From Numida meleagris (taxonomy: Eukaryota > Chordata > Aves > Galliformes > Numididae), in the NCBI RefSeq assembly GCF_002078875.1, contig NC_034412.1, positions 34,431,530-34,495,529 on the forward strand: DNA of 64,000 nucleotides, written 5' to 3'. The position numbers and the translations under genes were made by a program. Shown here piece by piece: positions 12,292-23,619 of the stretch; position 1 is the first letter of the stretch; every line of letters starts with the position of its first letter. The notes under the pieces are model-generated. The model was given only the letters and a program-made list of their open reading frames with translations. It was not told the origin of the DNA and did not search any database.

Positions 12292-13320
12292 GAATCATAG
12301 AGTCATAGAAATGCTCATGTTGGAAAAGACCTTCAGGATCATCACGTCCAACTGCAACCTAACCGTACTACCCTAACTCTAAAAACCCACCGATAAATCG
12401 TGTCCCTGAGCACCACATCCAAACAGTTTTTAAACACATTCAGGGATGGTAACTCAACCACCTCCCTGGGGAGCCTGTTCCAGTGCTTCACAACCCTTTC
12501 CGTAAAGAAGTTTTTCCCAATATCCAACCTAAACCTCCCCTGGTGCAAGTCCAGGCCATTTCTCCCCAGCGAGAAGAGACCAACCCCGCTCTTGCTGCGA
12601 TCACCTTTCAGGTACTTGATGAGAGCAATAAGGTCTCCCCTCGGCCTCCTCTTCCCCAGAATAAACAGCCCCAGTTCCTTCAGTCTCTCCTCATAGGGCA
12701 TATTCTCCAAGCCCTTCACAAGCCTCACTGCCCTTCTTTGGACCTGCTCCAGTGCTTCAATGTCCTTTCTGTACTGAGGTGCCCAAAACTGAGCATGGTA
12801 CTTGAGGCGGGGCCTCAGCAGCATCGAGTACAGGGGTAGGATTACTTCTCTAGCCCCGCTTGCCACACCATTCCTGATACAAGCCAGGATGCCATTGGCC
12901 TTCTCAGCCACTCGGGCACACCGCTGGCTCACATTCAGCTGACAGTCCATGGGTACACCGAGGCCCCTTTCCATCAGGCAGCTTTACAGCCACTCCTCCC
13001 TGAGCCTGTAGGGTTGCCTGGGGTTGTAGTGACCAAAACGTAGGACCCGATGCTCGGCCCTATTGAAACTCATATGGTTTACCTGTTGATCCAGTCTATC
13101 CAGGTCCCTCTGTAGTGCCTTTCGACCCTCCAGCAGATCAGCGCTCCCTCCCAGCATAGTGTCATCCCCAAACTTACTGAAGGTGCACTCAATCCCCTCA
13201 CTGAGATCATCAATAAAGATGTTGAATAGGAGCGGCCTCAGTTCTGAGCCCCAGAGGACACCACTCGTGACTGGCTGCCGACTGGATTTAACTCCATTGA
13301 CCGCAATTGAAATCCAGACT
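12292..13320 (-). mobile_element. CR1 LINE fragment with RT domain remnants, minus strand
   Basis: The 3' tail is at the low-coordinate end (AATCATAGAGTCATAGAA on the + strand). The minus-strand frame covering about 12984-13320 shows the RT core with [15 protein letters not shown] and [16 protein letters not shown], and the frame at 12342-12974 shows [57 protein letters not shown] and [16 protein letters not shown]. One frameshift separates the two. The 5' end is truncated near 13320. The catalytic box that in CR1 is normally F-A-D-D reads F-G-D-D, and the element is inactive. Confidence 0.95.
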
Positions 13321-13465
13321 GCAGGGCTCAAAACACAAACCTCACAGAAGGATGTTGAGCTGTGTGCATACAAATAAGAAATGGATTTGCCAATGTGATT
13401 TATTGTGTCTGGTATCATTACGCAATTATCAGCAGAACCTTGGCAAACAAGTGTGTCTTTCTGTT

Positions 13466-13492
13466 TCATGTGTGTGTGTGTGTGTGTGCGCA
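13466..13492. repeat. (TG)n microsatellite
   Basis: An uninterrupted run of about ten TG units followed by alternating purine-pyrimidine bases (CGCATGCGTG), a potential Z-DNA tract. Confidence 0.85.
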
Positions 13493-13573
13493 TGCGTGTC
13501 TATGATAAATTGCCTCCATTTCATCAGGGCTATTCTACTAGTGTTCTTCTAAATAAGAAAGGGGGGATGCAAG

Positions 13574-13702
13574 ATGGCTCTTCATGAAGCTGAAGAGGCG
13601 TTTCTCCCTCCGTTTAACATCGGTTTCCCTCGAGAAGACATTGGTGTAGCCGAAGACACCAAAGAAGTAGTCAACTCATGTACAGAAGTGGTTGACAAGT
13701 GA
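13574..13702 (+). CDS. Small ORF of 42 residues, possibly a last exon
   Basis: Starts at ATG 13574 (G at -1, G at +4) and ends TGA at 13700-13702. The frame is already open from 13553, after a stop at 13550-13552. The peptide runs MALHEAEEAF, LPPFNIGFPR, EDIGVAEDTK, EVVNSCTEVVDK: acidic, no hydrophobic segment, and with protein-like composition. An AATAAA lies 63 bases after the stop. The layout resembles the 3' end of an mRNA, but I do not recognise the protein and found no upstream exon. A decayed retrocopy or chance ORF is possible. Confidence 0.25.
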   Translation: MALHEAEEAFLPPFNIGFPREDIGVAEDTKEVVNSCTEVVDK

Positions 13703-13764
13703 AACTGAATCTCAAGGTGTATTATGCAGATTGTTTGTGAACGGCAGTTACAGATTTACTGAAA

Positions 13765-13770
13765 AATAAA
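13765..13770 (+). terminator. AATAAA downstream of the small ORF
   Basis: Canonical poly(A) signal in GAAAAATAAAGTAAC, 63 bases beyond the ORF stop. No genomic poly(A) tract follows, which argues against a simple processed pseudogene. Confidence 0.3.
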
Positions 13771-13789
13771 GTAACTTTTAAAATGAGGG

Positions 13790-15545
13790 CAGCCAGGTCA
13801 CTCCAGTGCGATCTGATCTCATCCCAGAACATCCTCTGACACTGCTATTGAAAACCTAAACCTGCACAGGAAAACCGGTCTGAAGGTCTACCCTGGGAAA
13901 ACTGTCGCACAGATCTCTATTGACGCTATGTCTGAAGACAAACTGTAGTTCTTCAATAATTATTTAAAGTGAGGAATGTCTAGAGTCAGAAGTATTTCAT
14001 ATAAGAGTCTGCATTGAGACCGGCGCTTTTCTGCACAGACAGAGTTTTGGTCTGGGTGTGTATTCTTTATAAGCCACAAAGAATGAGGCTGCGCAGCCAT
14101 CAGAGAGACAGCAGTAATTAAAGGAGCCCGTCATATTTGATTATCTGAGAAGTATAGTCCAGATGCATCTGCAGAAGAGGTAGTTTTAGGCTGTCCTAGT
14201 GGTAAAAATGAACCTGAAACCGGTTGAAGTGGCCCAGCGGGAATATCAGCCGTGTAATTGAAGACCTGAGTCTTAAACACAGATTTTAAGGATCTCAAAG
14301 AAAAGAGTGTCAGAGTGTCTTGTGGGGGGAGGAGCAGCCGGAGCACACGGTATTCTGGCATTCTTCTATGGATCCACGCAATGCTTGAGCCTTTAAGATT
14401 GGGAATCGTACAGAATATCAAATCACACATTTTCCATTTTGGATCAAAGTCTCACGCAGATTCCAGAACCTGAGCTGCTAATAAATAACCAAGTTTCCTT
14501 ACTGTCAGGACTAGAAGTGTAACTCTGTAGTACCAGCACGTCTGTCCTCCCTCCACGACTCCTATGTTTGGCCAACTCTTTTCTCTCCTTTTGATGATAA
14601 AAGCAGACCCATTTTTTTGGTAAGGTGATGACTGCGTTGAAAACTAGCTTTCAGGAGCTGAGTTTGTGCTCTATCGAATGGTGTTCTTGTGCTCTCTGTA
14701 TCTGTTGTAGTTTCCAGGAAAATGCACAGGAGGCATTTCTTTTGGAGCAACCTCCATCTATGCCTCCAACCTATATACATTTATGGGTGCATTGTTCTGA
14801 AATAATCCGAGTCATGCACCGGAAACACACTGCACCGAGCGCAGCGGAGCCATGCAGGGCTCTGCCGTGGGACCGCTCTAGGATTACTGGTTCTCAATAT
14901 TTTGGGCCACGATTCAGAAGTCAGCACAAAACCAGCACTGCCGAAATTTACAGCCAACGCAACAACTGGTTGAGCGGTCAATAATTATAGTCAGGCCTCA
15001 CATTCATCTGGAACGATCTGGATTACACCAGCTGCATTTATGTGACTTCTGTTGGTTTTGGCTCAGCTCCAAGGCCAGCAGACGCCAACCAGGGCTGATT
15101 CTAAAGGCACATGGACGCAGTTGGCCTCACACTCAGCAGTGTGTAGTGGCTTACTGAGCGGAGCGTCCCCCTGCTCGCGCACACACAGCTTCCATCCTGC
15201 TGCTGTGCAGTACCAGTAGAAAGCGTTCGCAGCCTCCCTAGAAATCCCATCATCATTGATGGTCTGGGTTTATTTCAGCAAAGTAAGTTTTAAGCAAAGA
15301 AACTGAAATGTTTTTCCCCTAATGAAATGGAATACGAGTGCTTCCTATAGTGTAGAGCCTGATTTATAGTTTCCAAAGACAAAAGTGTATTGTGGAGGTT
15401 TTATTGGAAAAACAAACTCGGGCACAAAAAAGTGAAATTAAAATAAAGTTTCCACACAGAGGCTGACAAGATGAGATGACTTTTCTGTAATGGAGATAAG
15501 AAATAGCAAAAGGAGAGGAAAGTTTAAGAGATGTAAGAATGGGTT
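13790..15545. other. Intergenic, no gene recognised
   Basis: Mixed composition, no repeat or coding region I can support. The frames near 14131-14430 and 14625-14984 lack domain signatures. Confidence 0.5.
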
Positions 15546-15547
15546 AT

Positions 15548-15620
15548 CGGAAACAGTAAGAATATCGTGAGTCGGAAGGGACCCCACGAGGATCAGCGAG
15601 TCTACCCCCCGGCTCTGCGC
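15548..15620 (-). mobile_element. CR1 3'-end remnant, minus strand
   Basis: The string GTCGGAAGGGACCCCACGAGGATCA, followed by GAGTCTACCCCCC, matches the inverted layout of a CR1 3' end (GGAAGGGACC...GGATCATCGAGTCCAAC). The boundary towards 15700 is unclear. Confidence 0.6.
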
Positions 15621-15639
15621 AGAAGCGCCCTATATCCTT

Positions 15640-16650
15640 CGCCCTCCCTGGGTCCACAGCTCCAGCTTTCATCCTTAACTCTGCACCCTTCATCCCAACT
15701 GCGGTGCCCTCACAGCGAAGTGACAGGCACAGCCATCTGGGTCGGCAGATGCACAGGGACATCCTCGCTCGGGTGAGTGAGGCCCTACGGCTCCGCGATC
15801 GCTCTCGGCACCCCGGGCCGGCCGCAACGAGGCCCACCTGCGCTAACGAAGCGACGGCTCCCAGCTGCCGCAGGGCCGACCGCCAGGGCGGGCCCGCCCC
15901 AAAGCCTCTTAAACCCCTCCGGAGGCTGCAGGGAGCTATGACCCAGCTTCTGTGGTTATCTGTTTCTGGTAGGTGAGTGCTGGGTTCCCTGTCTGCTTTT
16001 TATGGGGGCCTGTTGTGGGACTTGTGCCGGGCTCTTTTTCCTTTTTGGGCACGGTACTGTACTGCTGTCTCTCCTGGTTCTCATCTCTTGTTGTTATTTT
16101 TGGTGTCAGTACGGGACTGCTGCTGGATTTTCTGAGGCCGAGCACTACCCCGAGGCCCGCGGATACTGCGGTCCCTCCCTCCCCCTCACGCCGGTGGGCG
16201 GGCGGGATGAGGCAGTGCAGTGCCCTTTAGCCTGGCCCCGGTGCCGCTGTCGGTGAGACATACAGCGGGACGCTGTCGTTGTGGGTTCTTGTTGTTTGTT
16301 TTTTAAGCTTGAGGTTTTTCACTGAGTGCCTGGATGTTGTTTTCTGTTGCAGGGAGAGAGCTGCAGCGGGGCCTCTAGCTGAAAGGATATGCCCAAACCG
16401 GCCGGCGGTTCTAGCAGCGGTGAGACGATGGAGACCGCGAGCGCCGGGGGCGCGCTCTCTCTATCGGCGTGGGGGCTGCCGCCGGGGGGGGCGCCGCGCA
16501 ACGGGGCTCCCCGCCCGCGGCGGGACGCTGCTAGGCTCCTGGCCCGCTTTCCCGAGGCCCGCGAGGAGGCGGTGCCGCTGGTCCCCGTCCTTGCGGTTTT
16601 TTTTTTGGCGTCGGCGAGGGGCTGCTGTCGCAGCGTTCGCCTGTTATGGG
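15640..16650 (+). promoter_or_regulatory. CpG-rich block of unknown function
   Basis: Dense CpG content at about 15775-15910 and again at 16140-16270 and 16395-16580, inside an otherwise CpG-poor repeat region. A palindromic GCGGGCCCGC and a TATA-like CTCTTAAACC lie at about 15890-15915. It could be a live CpG-island promoter of a noncoding transcript, or a young CpG-rich repeat. Confidence 0.35.
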
Positions 16651-17290
16651 TTTTTGTTTGTTTTTTTTTTCAGCTAGAGCAGGTGGCTGCTTCTGTGCTC
16701 ACATCCTGCCTGCTTCGGAACTAATGCGGGGCTCCCTCTGCTTTTTGTGAAGACTGCGTGGTACTTCTGCAGCCCAGCTGCCACCTGCTTCCTTTGGAGG
16801 AAGGCTGACTGGGTGTGTGGGTGCTTTTGGCCCCTTCTAATTCCCAGTGATGGAGGTGACTGGGATGGGGTGGTGTCCCTCACTCCAGCCCTTCTCTCTG
16901 CTGAGAGTAAGAAGCAACACAAGGGCTGCTAGAAGACTACTTTTTTTTTTCCTGTTATCTATCTGCTTTTGCAGGGTGAGGGCTCTGGCAGGGCCTCCTG
17001 CTGCAAGGATCAGTGCAGACCTGTGAGCAGTTCAGGCAGCGGTGGAACTGTCGAGGCTGTGAGTACCGAGGGCGTGTGCTCCTTCCCCAGCGTAGGGGCT
17101 GCTGCTGGGGGATGGCACGCGCCGGGGCTACCAGGGGCTCCCTGCCTGCGGTAGGAGGCTGCTGGGCTCCCACCCTGCCTTTTTGGGGCTGGTGTGGCAC
17201 TCCCTTTTTTCTTCTGCCTGGTGGTGCTGTTCAAGTCCCACTGTTTTTTTTTTTTGGTGCATCGGTATAGGGCTGCTGCCCAGCTTCCTG
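15960..17290 (+). repeat. Three diverged copies of a ~0.5-0.65 kb tandem unit
   Basis: Recurring landmarks appear in the same order. The T-run followed by GGTG/GGCG and GGGCTGCTG occurs at about 16095, 16595 and 17245. TTGCAGGG followed by a GCAGGGCCTC-like block occurs at about 16352 and 16975. GGCTCCC-GCCTGCGGYRGGAGGCTGCTGGGCTCC-like words occur at about 16505-16545 and 17130-17170. Divergence is high, so copy boundaries are approximate. Several units contain pyrimidine-CAG and GTGAG words that look like splice sites, but no convincing protein emerges; the frame at 16389-16724 is low-complexity. Confidence 0.55.
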
Positions 17291-17339
17291 CAGCCAGACA
17301 TGGCTGTGGAATACTTAGTATGGGAGTGATGTAGACCTG

Positions 17340-17545
17340 TTGGAGTACTTCTGGAGATGGGCCATGGGAGTGATCTGAGGGATGGGGCACTTTTCCTGTG
17401 AGGGCACACTGAGGGAGCTGGGGCAATTTGTCCTGGGGGATGCTTTGGGGGGGATCTGGTAGTGGCCTTTTAGGAAGTAAAGGCAGGGCTTTAAGAAAGA
17501 AGGGCAGACTGTTTAGCAGGGTCTGTTGTGATAGAACAAAGGCGA
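17340..17545 (+). mobile_element. CR1 LINE fragment (first of two), + strand
   Basis: Diverged CR1 ORF2 and 3' sequence: GATCTGAGGGATGGGGCAC, then TGAGGGAGCTGGGGC, GATCTGGTAGTGGCCTTTTAG and GTCTGTTGTGATAGAACAAAGG follow the order of the CR1 3' third. Truncated at both ends and followed directly by another CR1 copy. Confidence 0.75.
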
Positions 17546-17549
17546 TCCT

Positions 17550-18160
17550 GAACAGCTGGGAAGGCTGATAGTATCCTGGGCTCCATCGTAACAGGGGTGG
17601 CCAGCAGGGTCAGGGAGGGGGTTGTCCCCTTTCACTCTACCCTCGTGACTCCCTAGCTGGAGTACTGAGTCCAGGTCTGGGGCTCTCAATACATGAAAGG
17701 TGTGGAGCTGTTGGAGAAGGTCTGGAGGAGGGGGCCATGAAGATGATCAGAGGGCTGGAGCACCTCCCCTCCCGAGATGGGGGGGCTCACTCAGCCTGGA
17801 GAAGAGAAGGCTTTGAGGAAACCCCATTGCAGCCTTCCAGTATGTAAAATCCCCTGATAAACAGGAGGGGAATCAACTTTTCCTTTCCTACCTGTGTAAG
17901 GACAAGAGGGGATGGTTTTGAGCTCTAGGAGGGAAGGTTTAGATTGTATGTTGAGGGAGGTTCTTGACAGAGCGGTGGGGTGCTGGAGCAGATAGCTTGG
18001 AGAGCTGGTGCATGCTCCTTCCCTGGAGGTATTTGAGGTCATTCCAGCTGGGGTTCTGAGCAACCTGACGTAGGTGTCAGCGTCCCTGTTCTCGGCTGGG
18101 GCATTGCTCTGGATGATCCTTAAGGGTCTGCTCTAACTCAACCAATTCTGTTCATGTTCT
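17550..18160 (+). mobile_element. CR1 LINE fragment (second of two), + strand
   Basis: Begins further 5' in the element than the preceding fragment (AAGGCTGATAGTATCCTGGG, GGGTGGCCAGCAGGG) and runs through GATGATCAGAGGGCTGGAGC to the 3' end (GATCCTTAAGGGTC, AACCAATTCTG). Heavily mutated, with no open frame. Confidence 0.85.
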
Positions 18161-18171
18161 TACTGGTTTTC

Positions 18172-18439
18172 TGGGAACTGCGAGTCATGGCCTGAACTAC
18201 TGATTGCGCGCCTGAAGGAAAGACCTGGTCAGCCCTGGGAGCACAGGTGAAGGCAGTTCACCTGTGTGACTGGAAGGGGTGAAGTCAGGATCCACCTCTC
18301 TTAGACCTTATTTAAGGTCTGATTGCTGCTGTGGAAGGATCTCTTTTTGGAGATGCTCTTCTCTGTGGAGTTTGCTGTGTGAATCTAGATCCTTGGAGGT
18401 GGGTGAGCAATTTTTTTTTCTTTTGTCTTTTGATTGCAC
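18172..18439 (+). repeat. LTR-like dispersed repeat, copy 2 (plus)
   Basis: Same module order as the copy at 10.9 kb: TGGGAACTG start, dyad CACAGGTGAA/TTCACCTGTG at 18242-18266, TATA-like TTATTTAAGG near 18308, a GATCT hairpin remnant, then GGTGAGCAATTTT. It begins within a few bases of the end of the CR1 fragment. The 3' boundary is uncertain because a long T-rich tract follows. Confidence 0.75.
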
Positions 18440-20810
18440 TGGTCTTTCTGCCACTACACTTTTCCAGGGCTGAAGTGAGGATTCCAGTGGCGTGAAGCTG
18501 TAGGAGGCCTTATGGATGGAGGTGAGCTGTGCACTTATGTCCCCAGCCTGCATGTGCTGCCCTTGGGCTGAAGCTGGTGCTGGAGAGGGAAAGCACTTCT
18601 GGTGCAGGGTGTCTCAGCAGCATCATTCTGAGACGAAGCGTGGCCCTGGTGTGCTTTTTATCCCCCAGGTTTTGTTTTGTTTTTATTTGGGTGCTGAAGC
18701 CTCTTTTTTTTTTTTTTTTTGTGCTGCAATGGAGGTGAGAGAGAACAGGGTGAAGCATCCACCTCCATTCCCCCTCTGCTCCCCACTATCTTGGCGGTGC
18801 TGGGGTTAAGAGGCAAAACAGAGGACAGCTGAAGTGAGAGCAGTGCCTGAGGTAGGCATGTGACTTGATCTTTTGTTTCTGGGTGAGGGCTGCAGCTGGG
18901 CGGTTTCCTTGGTGATGGGATGGTGTGCCCTGTCCTCCCTTGGGATACTCTTTGCGATGGTGGTGTTCTCACAGGCTGGGGGCTGTTGGGTGGATCCTGG
19001 TAGTGTTAAGCTGTGTGTGGTCTTGGAGAGTGAGGTGATATGTGAGGGCATTCCCACACTGCACATAGTGCCCTTGGGATTGAGTTGATGGCAGGGTGCT
19101 GGAGGATGGAATTAGCTTGGGGATGTATGCTGAGGTGAGGCTGGGTTGTGTGGCATTGTTTCCCTTTTAGTGCTGATGGTGCGTTGGAGGCAGTCTCTCA
19201 GAGGAATGTGGTTTTTGGAGTGAGTAGTGTGGGGAGTGCTGCTGTGCAGTGCTCTGTGGCAGTTTGGGGTCCTGGTGCCATCTGTTGCACTGGGGCACCT
19301 CTCTTCCTTTCTATGTTGTGGCGCGGTTGATGCCCTTGAGGAAGGATGCAGCTCTGCTGAAGGTGTAGATTGCCTATACAGGGAAATAGCACAGAAGTGG
19401 CTGTGGTTGTTTGGATGTGATGGAATCTGGACCCCTGCCATGTCCTTGTTGAGCGCTGTCAACCCTCTCGTTTGTTTCCTTACGGTTGCTGGCAGCGGAG
19501 AGGGTTCCTGCAGTTGGTGTAGGTCAGTTGCCTTTTACTGCCAGTGCTATGGAGTGACTGGTGAGTAGATGTATGTGAGAAACAGAATATACTTGTAGAC
19601 TTCTTGAGGTATGTTTCGTGTGTCTGAAATACTTCTGTAGTGAGGCTGTTTCTGTGACTGACTCAAGGGCTGATATTGTCAAGTACCCCTTGCAGTGGGT
19701 AAGTCCTTGGCTACTGAAGTAATCTGGTCTTACTGGAAGGGAGGTTTGGCTGTTAAGCATCATCTGGATGAAGATGTTCTGTTGATCTTGGGGTGGTGTG
19801 CCTGCAGGGCTGGGGGCTCTAGGGTTTTTGTCTTTACTGTTCGTGTATTTTAGGCTGAGATGCGCTCCCCAGTGGAGCATTGTGGGATGTCCTTGAAACA
19901 GACTGTTAAGTGTGGTGTTGGCTTTCTGTCTGTTTTTCATCAGATTTCTTTTTGTCTTGTCAAGTGAGGTAGTTTGAAGGCTTGGTTTTTTAAGTGTTGT
20001 ATTTATTGAAGGAGTGGAGTGATTTGTGTTTCTTAAGGCTGTATAATTTGGTGGCATGGTTTAAGATGGGTTCTAAGTGTTGGTGTTCTGAAAATGTGGT
20101 TGTAATTGTTTTCTGTAGCTTTTTGTTAAAAGGTATGGGTGAGTGGTTAGGTAATATATTTAGCTGTAGTTTCTAGTTTAGACTTCTGAGAGGGTTACTG
20201 GGGATGTATACTTCAGTTGCAGGGTTCAGGCTGGGTTGCAAGCTTTGCCTTGGTGATTGTATTATGAAGGTTGCTGTTTCTATTTGTTTTGGCTTATCTG
20301 TATTGAGGGTTGTTGGGATTTCTCTGTAGTTGCTGAATTTATTTTGTTTAGGTGGTTTGGTGCTTTTTTTCCTCTAGTTTAAGATGGGTTTTGGGTTAGT
20401 TTGTGATTGTTATGGGGCTGTTTCCTGGGTTCTGTACTATCTCTAAAGACTTTTTTTTTTGGTGGGAGGGTGGGTTTGGTCAACTTGGTCTTGAGGGGGA
20501 TGGGGCTTGGGGAATGCCCTGGGGGGCTGAGGGGGAACCCCAGCTGGTGGGGGGCCACTGGGGAGACCTCCAGCTTGGGAGGAATCCTCTGTGGCAGGGA
20601 GGGAGTGGATACCTGGGTGCTGGGAGAGGGTCCTGGGTAATGGAGGCTGCTGCCCGGAGCTGGCCTCTCTGGCTGGAAGGAGCTGGGTTTGGCACTCTGA
20701 GAGGATGGTTGGGGTGCTTTCTGAGCACCAGTAAGGCCTTCTGGAAAGAGAGCTTAGGCTACAGCTTGAGATGGGGGTGTGGGAACTAACTCAGAGCAGC
20801 CCAAGGACAT
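18440..20810 (+). other. G+T-rich, C-poor strand-asymmetric tract
   Basis: Over about 2.3 kb the + strand is dominated by G and T, with C notably scarce between 19560 and 20450. T homopolymers occur at about 18700-18720 and 20450-20460. GTGAGTG and TTTT-AG words recur. It lies directly downstream of the LTR-like copy, whose TATA-like box points into it. No convincing protein frame was found; the minus-strand frame at 19524-20057 is only the lack of stops in A/C-rich sequence. Confidence 0.6.
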
Positions 20811-23610
20811 TGTTTCCAGGCAATCAGTGGAGGTGCAGGTGGATGTGAGATGCTCTGATAGTGTGCATCTGAGTATTTGGCCTGGGGTCACGAAGGATAT
20901 TTTGCAACAACAGCTTCAACCAAGATGGACTTGGAGCATTAAAAAAGAGGACCAGAAAATAAGTAAGTCAGCCAGTGTAGCCAAGCTGTTGATGTGGAAT
21001 AAGTTTTATGTTGTGGGGTTTTGACTGCAGTCATCTGCTCTGCCTGCTAGAACTAGGCAATGTGCAAAGCTGGAGGAGGTAAGAGAGGTCAACTGTCCTC
21101 AAGGAAAAATACTGTGGAGCTGGGCTCACCAGCTCCCACGTAGTTGTATTTCTAGGCGGGAGCCATGCTGTGAGCAAAATTGCTATGTTGTGCTGAGTCT
21201 GGTGCTGGAACTTGTGGGTTGGGAAATATCATGCTGTCTTTATTTGCTTGTGTAACAGAAGATGCCAAAATGTTATCTGAAACGCTCTTAAGTTCTCACA
21301 GGGGCTCCCTGGGCGAGGATGAGAGTTTAAGTCTCTGCTATGGCTGCTGAAAATAGCCTAGGTAAGCTAGACTTGAGTAGGAAAAATAGGCATGAGATAA
21401 TGTCTGCATGAATCCTAGCTCAAGGGGAAAGCACTAGGCTGCAGGGATACTACCTTTTTTTTTTAAAAAAAAAAAAAAGGATCTGGGGAGGTGTGGAGTT
21501 CTCCTTCAGCATCTCCAAAAGCCAGCAGTGGTTTAGCTGTGGCTTACCCTCTTCAGATTCCTGGAAAAGCCCATATGTTATGGACAGCAGAACCTGAAGT
21601 AGTGCTTGAAGTGGAGGAAGTTGGCTGCTCTACTGCTCTCTGCTTTTTTTTTTTAAACCAAATACTCAAAGCCCTGCTAAATCTGGGAAACAGAAAAATA
21701 CAAAGTAGAAATAGTTGTACCACACCCTACCTGCTTGTAAGGGCTCTATGCCAAACTAAAAAAAAAAAAAACCACAATCAGCTGTAGGTGCCTTTGTAAC
21801 AGTCAAGAGGAAGAGCTTTGAAACAGGAGAAAAATCAAGGTTTCCCGCTGGAACTGTTGTATGTCACATAGCTTTTTCGAGGGATTACCAGTAAGCTTTC
21901 CACAACTTATGGTTTTAAGTAATGAGACATTGAGTGGTTGCCATAAAATTCACAGGTAAGAAAAAGTGCTCTTGCTAAGAAAGACAACTTGGATAAATGT
22001 AACTGTGTGACTATATATCAAAATGGCTTGCTAGGAAGCAATTAGACTTTTTCTGCGGCTGAAGACCTGTCAAAATGCTTGGTGTATATATAGGGAAAAA
22101 GGCTGTTCCTCCTCTCAGCTAACTTTTTTGAAGTTGCTGCATTTCAGGCCTCCTTTAAATTCTGAGAAGTAAAAGCAAGGCAGTAGTCATAGCTGAAGAT
22201 GTTTGCTACTACACAAGTTTGTAGCAATAGTGACACAAGCAAGGAAAAAATTCACCAACCTCAAAGAGAATGAATATTGAGAAAGGGAGTGTGTATGTAC
22301 AGTTTGCAAGTGATTCAATACCAGTGTTCTGTCCCAGGCTGCTATTTTGTGCATCTTGAGTTCTTTCTACCTTGCTGTCCATTTTTGCACTAGGCTCTTC
22401 TGCATTGGAATTTGAAAAGCGATTCTCAGCCTAAGAGGCTTAGCTGGAGACACCACTTACTTGTTATACTATGTACTGTGACCAGAAATGGCATTCCAAA
22501 AACAATCTTTTCCTTGTCTATGTGGAGAGCATGCTACTGTCACTCAAGTTTAGTCACCCTGGACACTTCATGATCCCATTTTCTTATTTCTCAAATGCCT
22601 CTCAGAGTTTTAAAACATTCTGTAGAAGAGCAAGTAACTTAAATCAAGAGAAGTGACAAAGAGCAAGAGGGTAAAGCTGACATTTAATAGAAACTAGGCG
22701 ATGATGGGGGACAAACCTCATCAGACAAACCTCAATCCAGTACAAGGTGCTGGATTATCCTTCAGATGCAGTACTCTCACCTACCTGCACTGTCTGGGTG
22801 CTGGTGAAGGAAGAAAGTTAGGGTCAGGGGAGACTGGAATTTCAACCAGATGAGACCCTGAGCGAGACCCTGAGCAACCCCCTTCGCTACTCAAGCAGTG
22901 TCTGATTAGGAGGCTGACTGCTTTGAGCAAGGTCACAGGGGTGTTAACTTCAGCATCCTCTTCTGGGAGGGGGGAAAAATTCTGTGAATACCCTCTCAGC
23001 AGTTTCTTTCAGTGTTTTAAGTGAATGAGCGCCACTGGTGCTCAACAATTAGGTGACTGTGCAACCAAGGTATACGTTCTCCCCCTGCCCTCTCCTTAAA
23101 AATCAAAAAGGTAACTTTACCCTTTTAAATGAAGCTGTTGTCTACCCATTCTTTTTTAGTTTCTGATATCCTAAAACTGCACCTGCAAAGAGCGTTCTCC
23201 TATGATGAGCTCTCAAAGGCTGAGATGCTACAGGGCAGGTTGCTTGTTCTCAACTGTAAGTTACATCACTACTCCTTCCAAAGTTTGCTACTGAAAATGG
23301 ATGGCTTGTGACATACTTCAACCTGCCTGGCTCCAGACAGGTCTTCCTACACAAAGCCAAGTAATCCCAGAGCAGTCTGCTCATGGCCGCTGCTGCAAAC
23401 TCTCGCTCCACAACCTTCCCTTCTGCAGAAGAATCCCCAGAGAACTGCAAAAGAGGGAGGGCGTTAGCCAGAAACTAAGTCTGCCTCTCAGCTGAGGAAG
23501 CGAATGCAACAACTGCTTAACTTCTGTCACAACTTCAAATTTGCAATGACTGTTCTTTTGTTTCTATACAAATGAGAAGACCATTGCTAACATTACATCT
23601 GTATCTTTCT
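20811..23610. other. Intergenic, no gene recognised
   Basis: AT-rich, with A/T homopolymers near 21455-21478 and 21640. Nothing with domain signatures on either strand. Confidence 0.5.
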
Positions 23611-23619
23611 TGCAGGAGA

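Noticed and set aside
16389..16724. 111-codon + ORF in the CpG-rich block
   Set aside because: Composition follows the CpG-rich and T-run repeats; the counterpart copies are not open in the same frame.
19524..20057. 177-codon minus-strand ORF
   Set aside because: It lies in A/C-rich (complement of G/T-rich) sequence where stops are rare; peptide composition follows the skew.
20777..20800. TGTGGGAACT word as the start of a second LTR pairing with the copy at 18172
   Set aside because: Only about ten bases match; the following sequence lacks the dyad, TATA-like box and hairpin.
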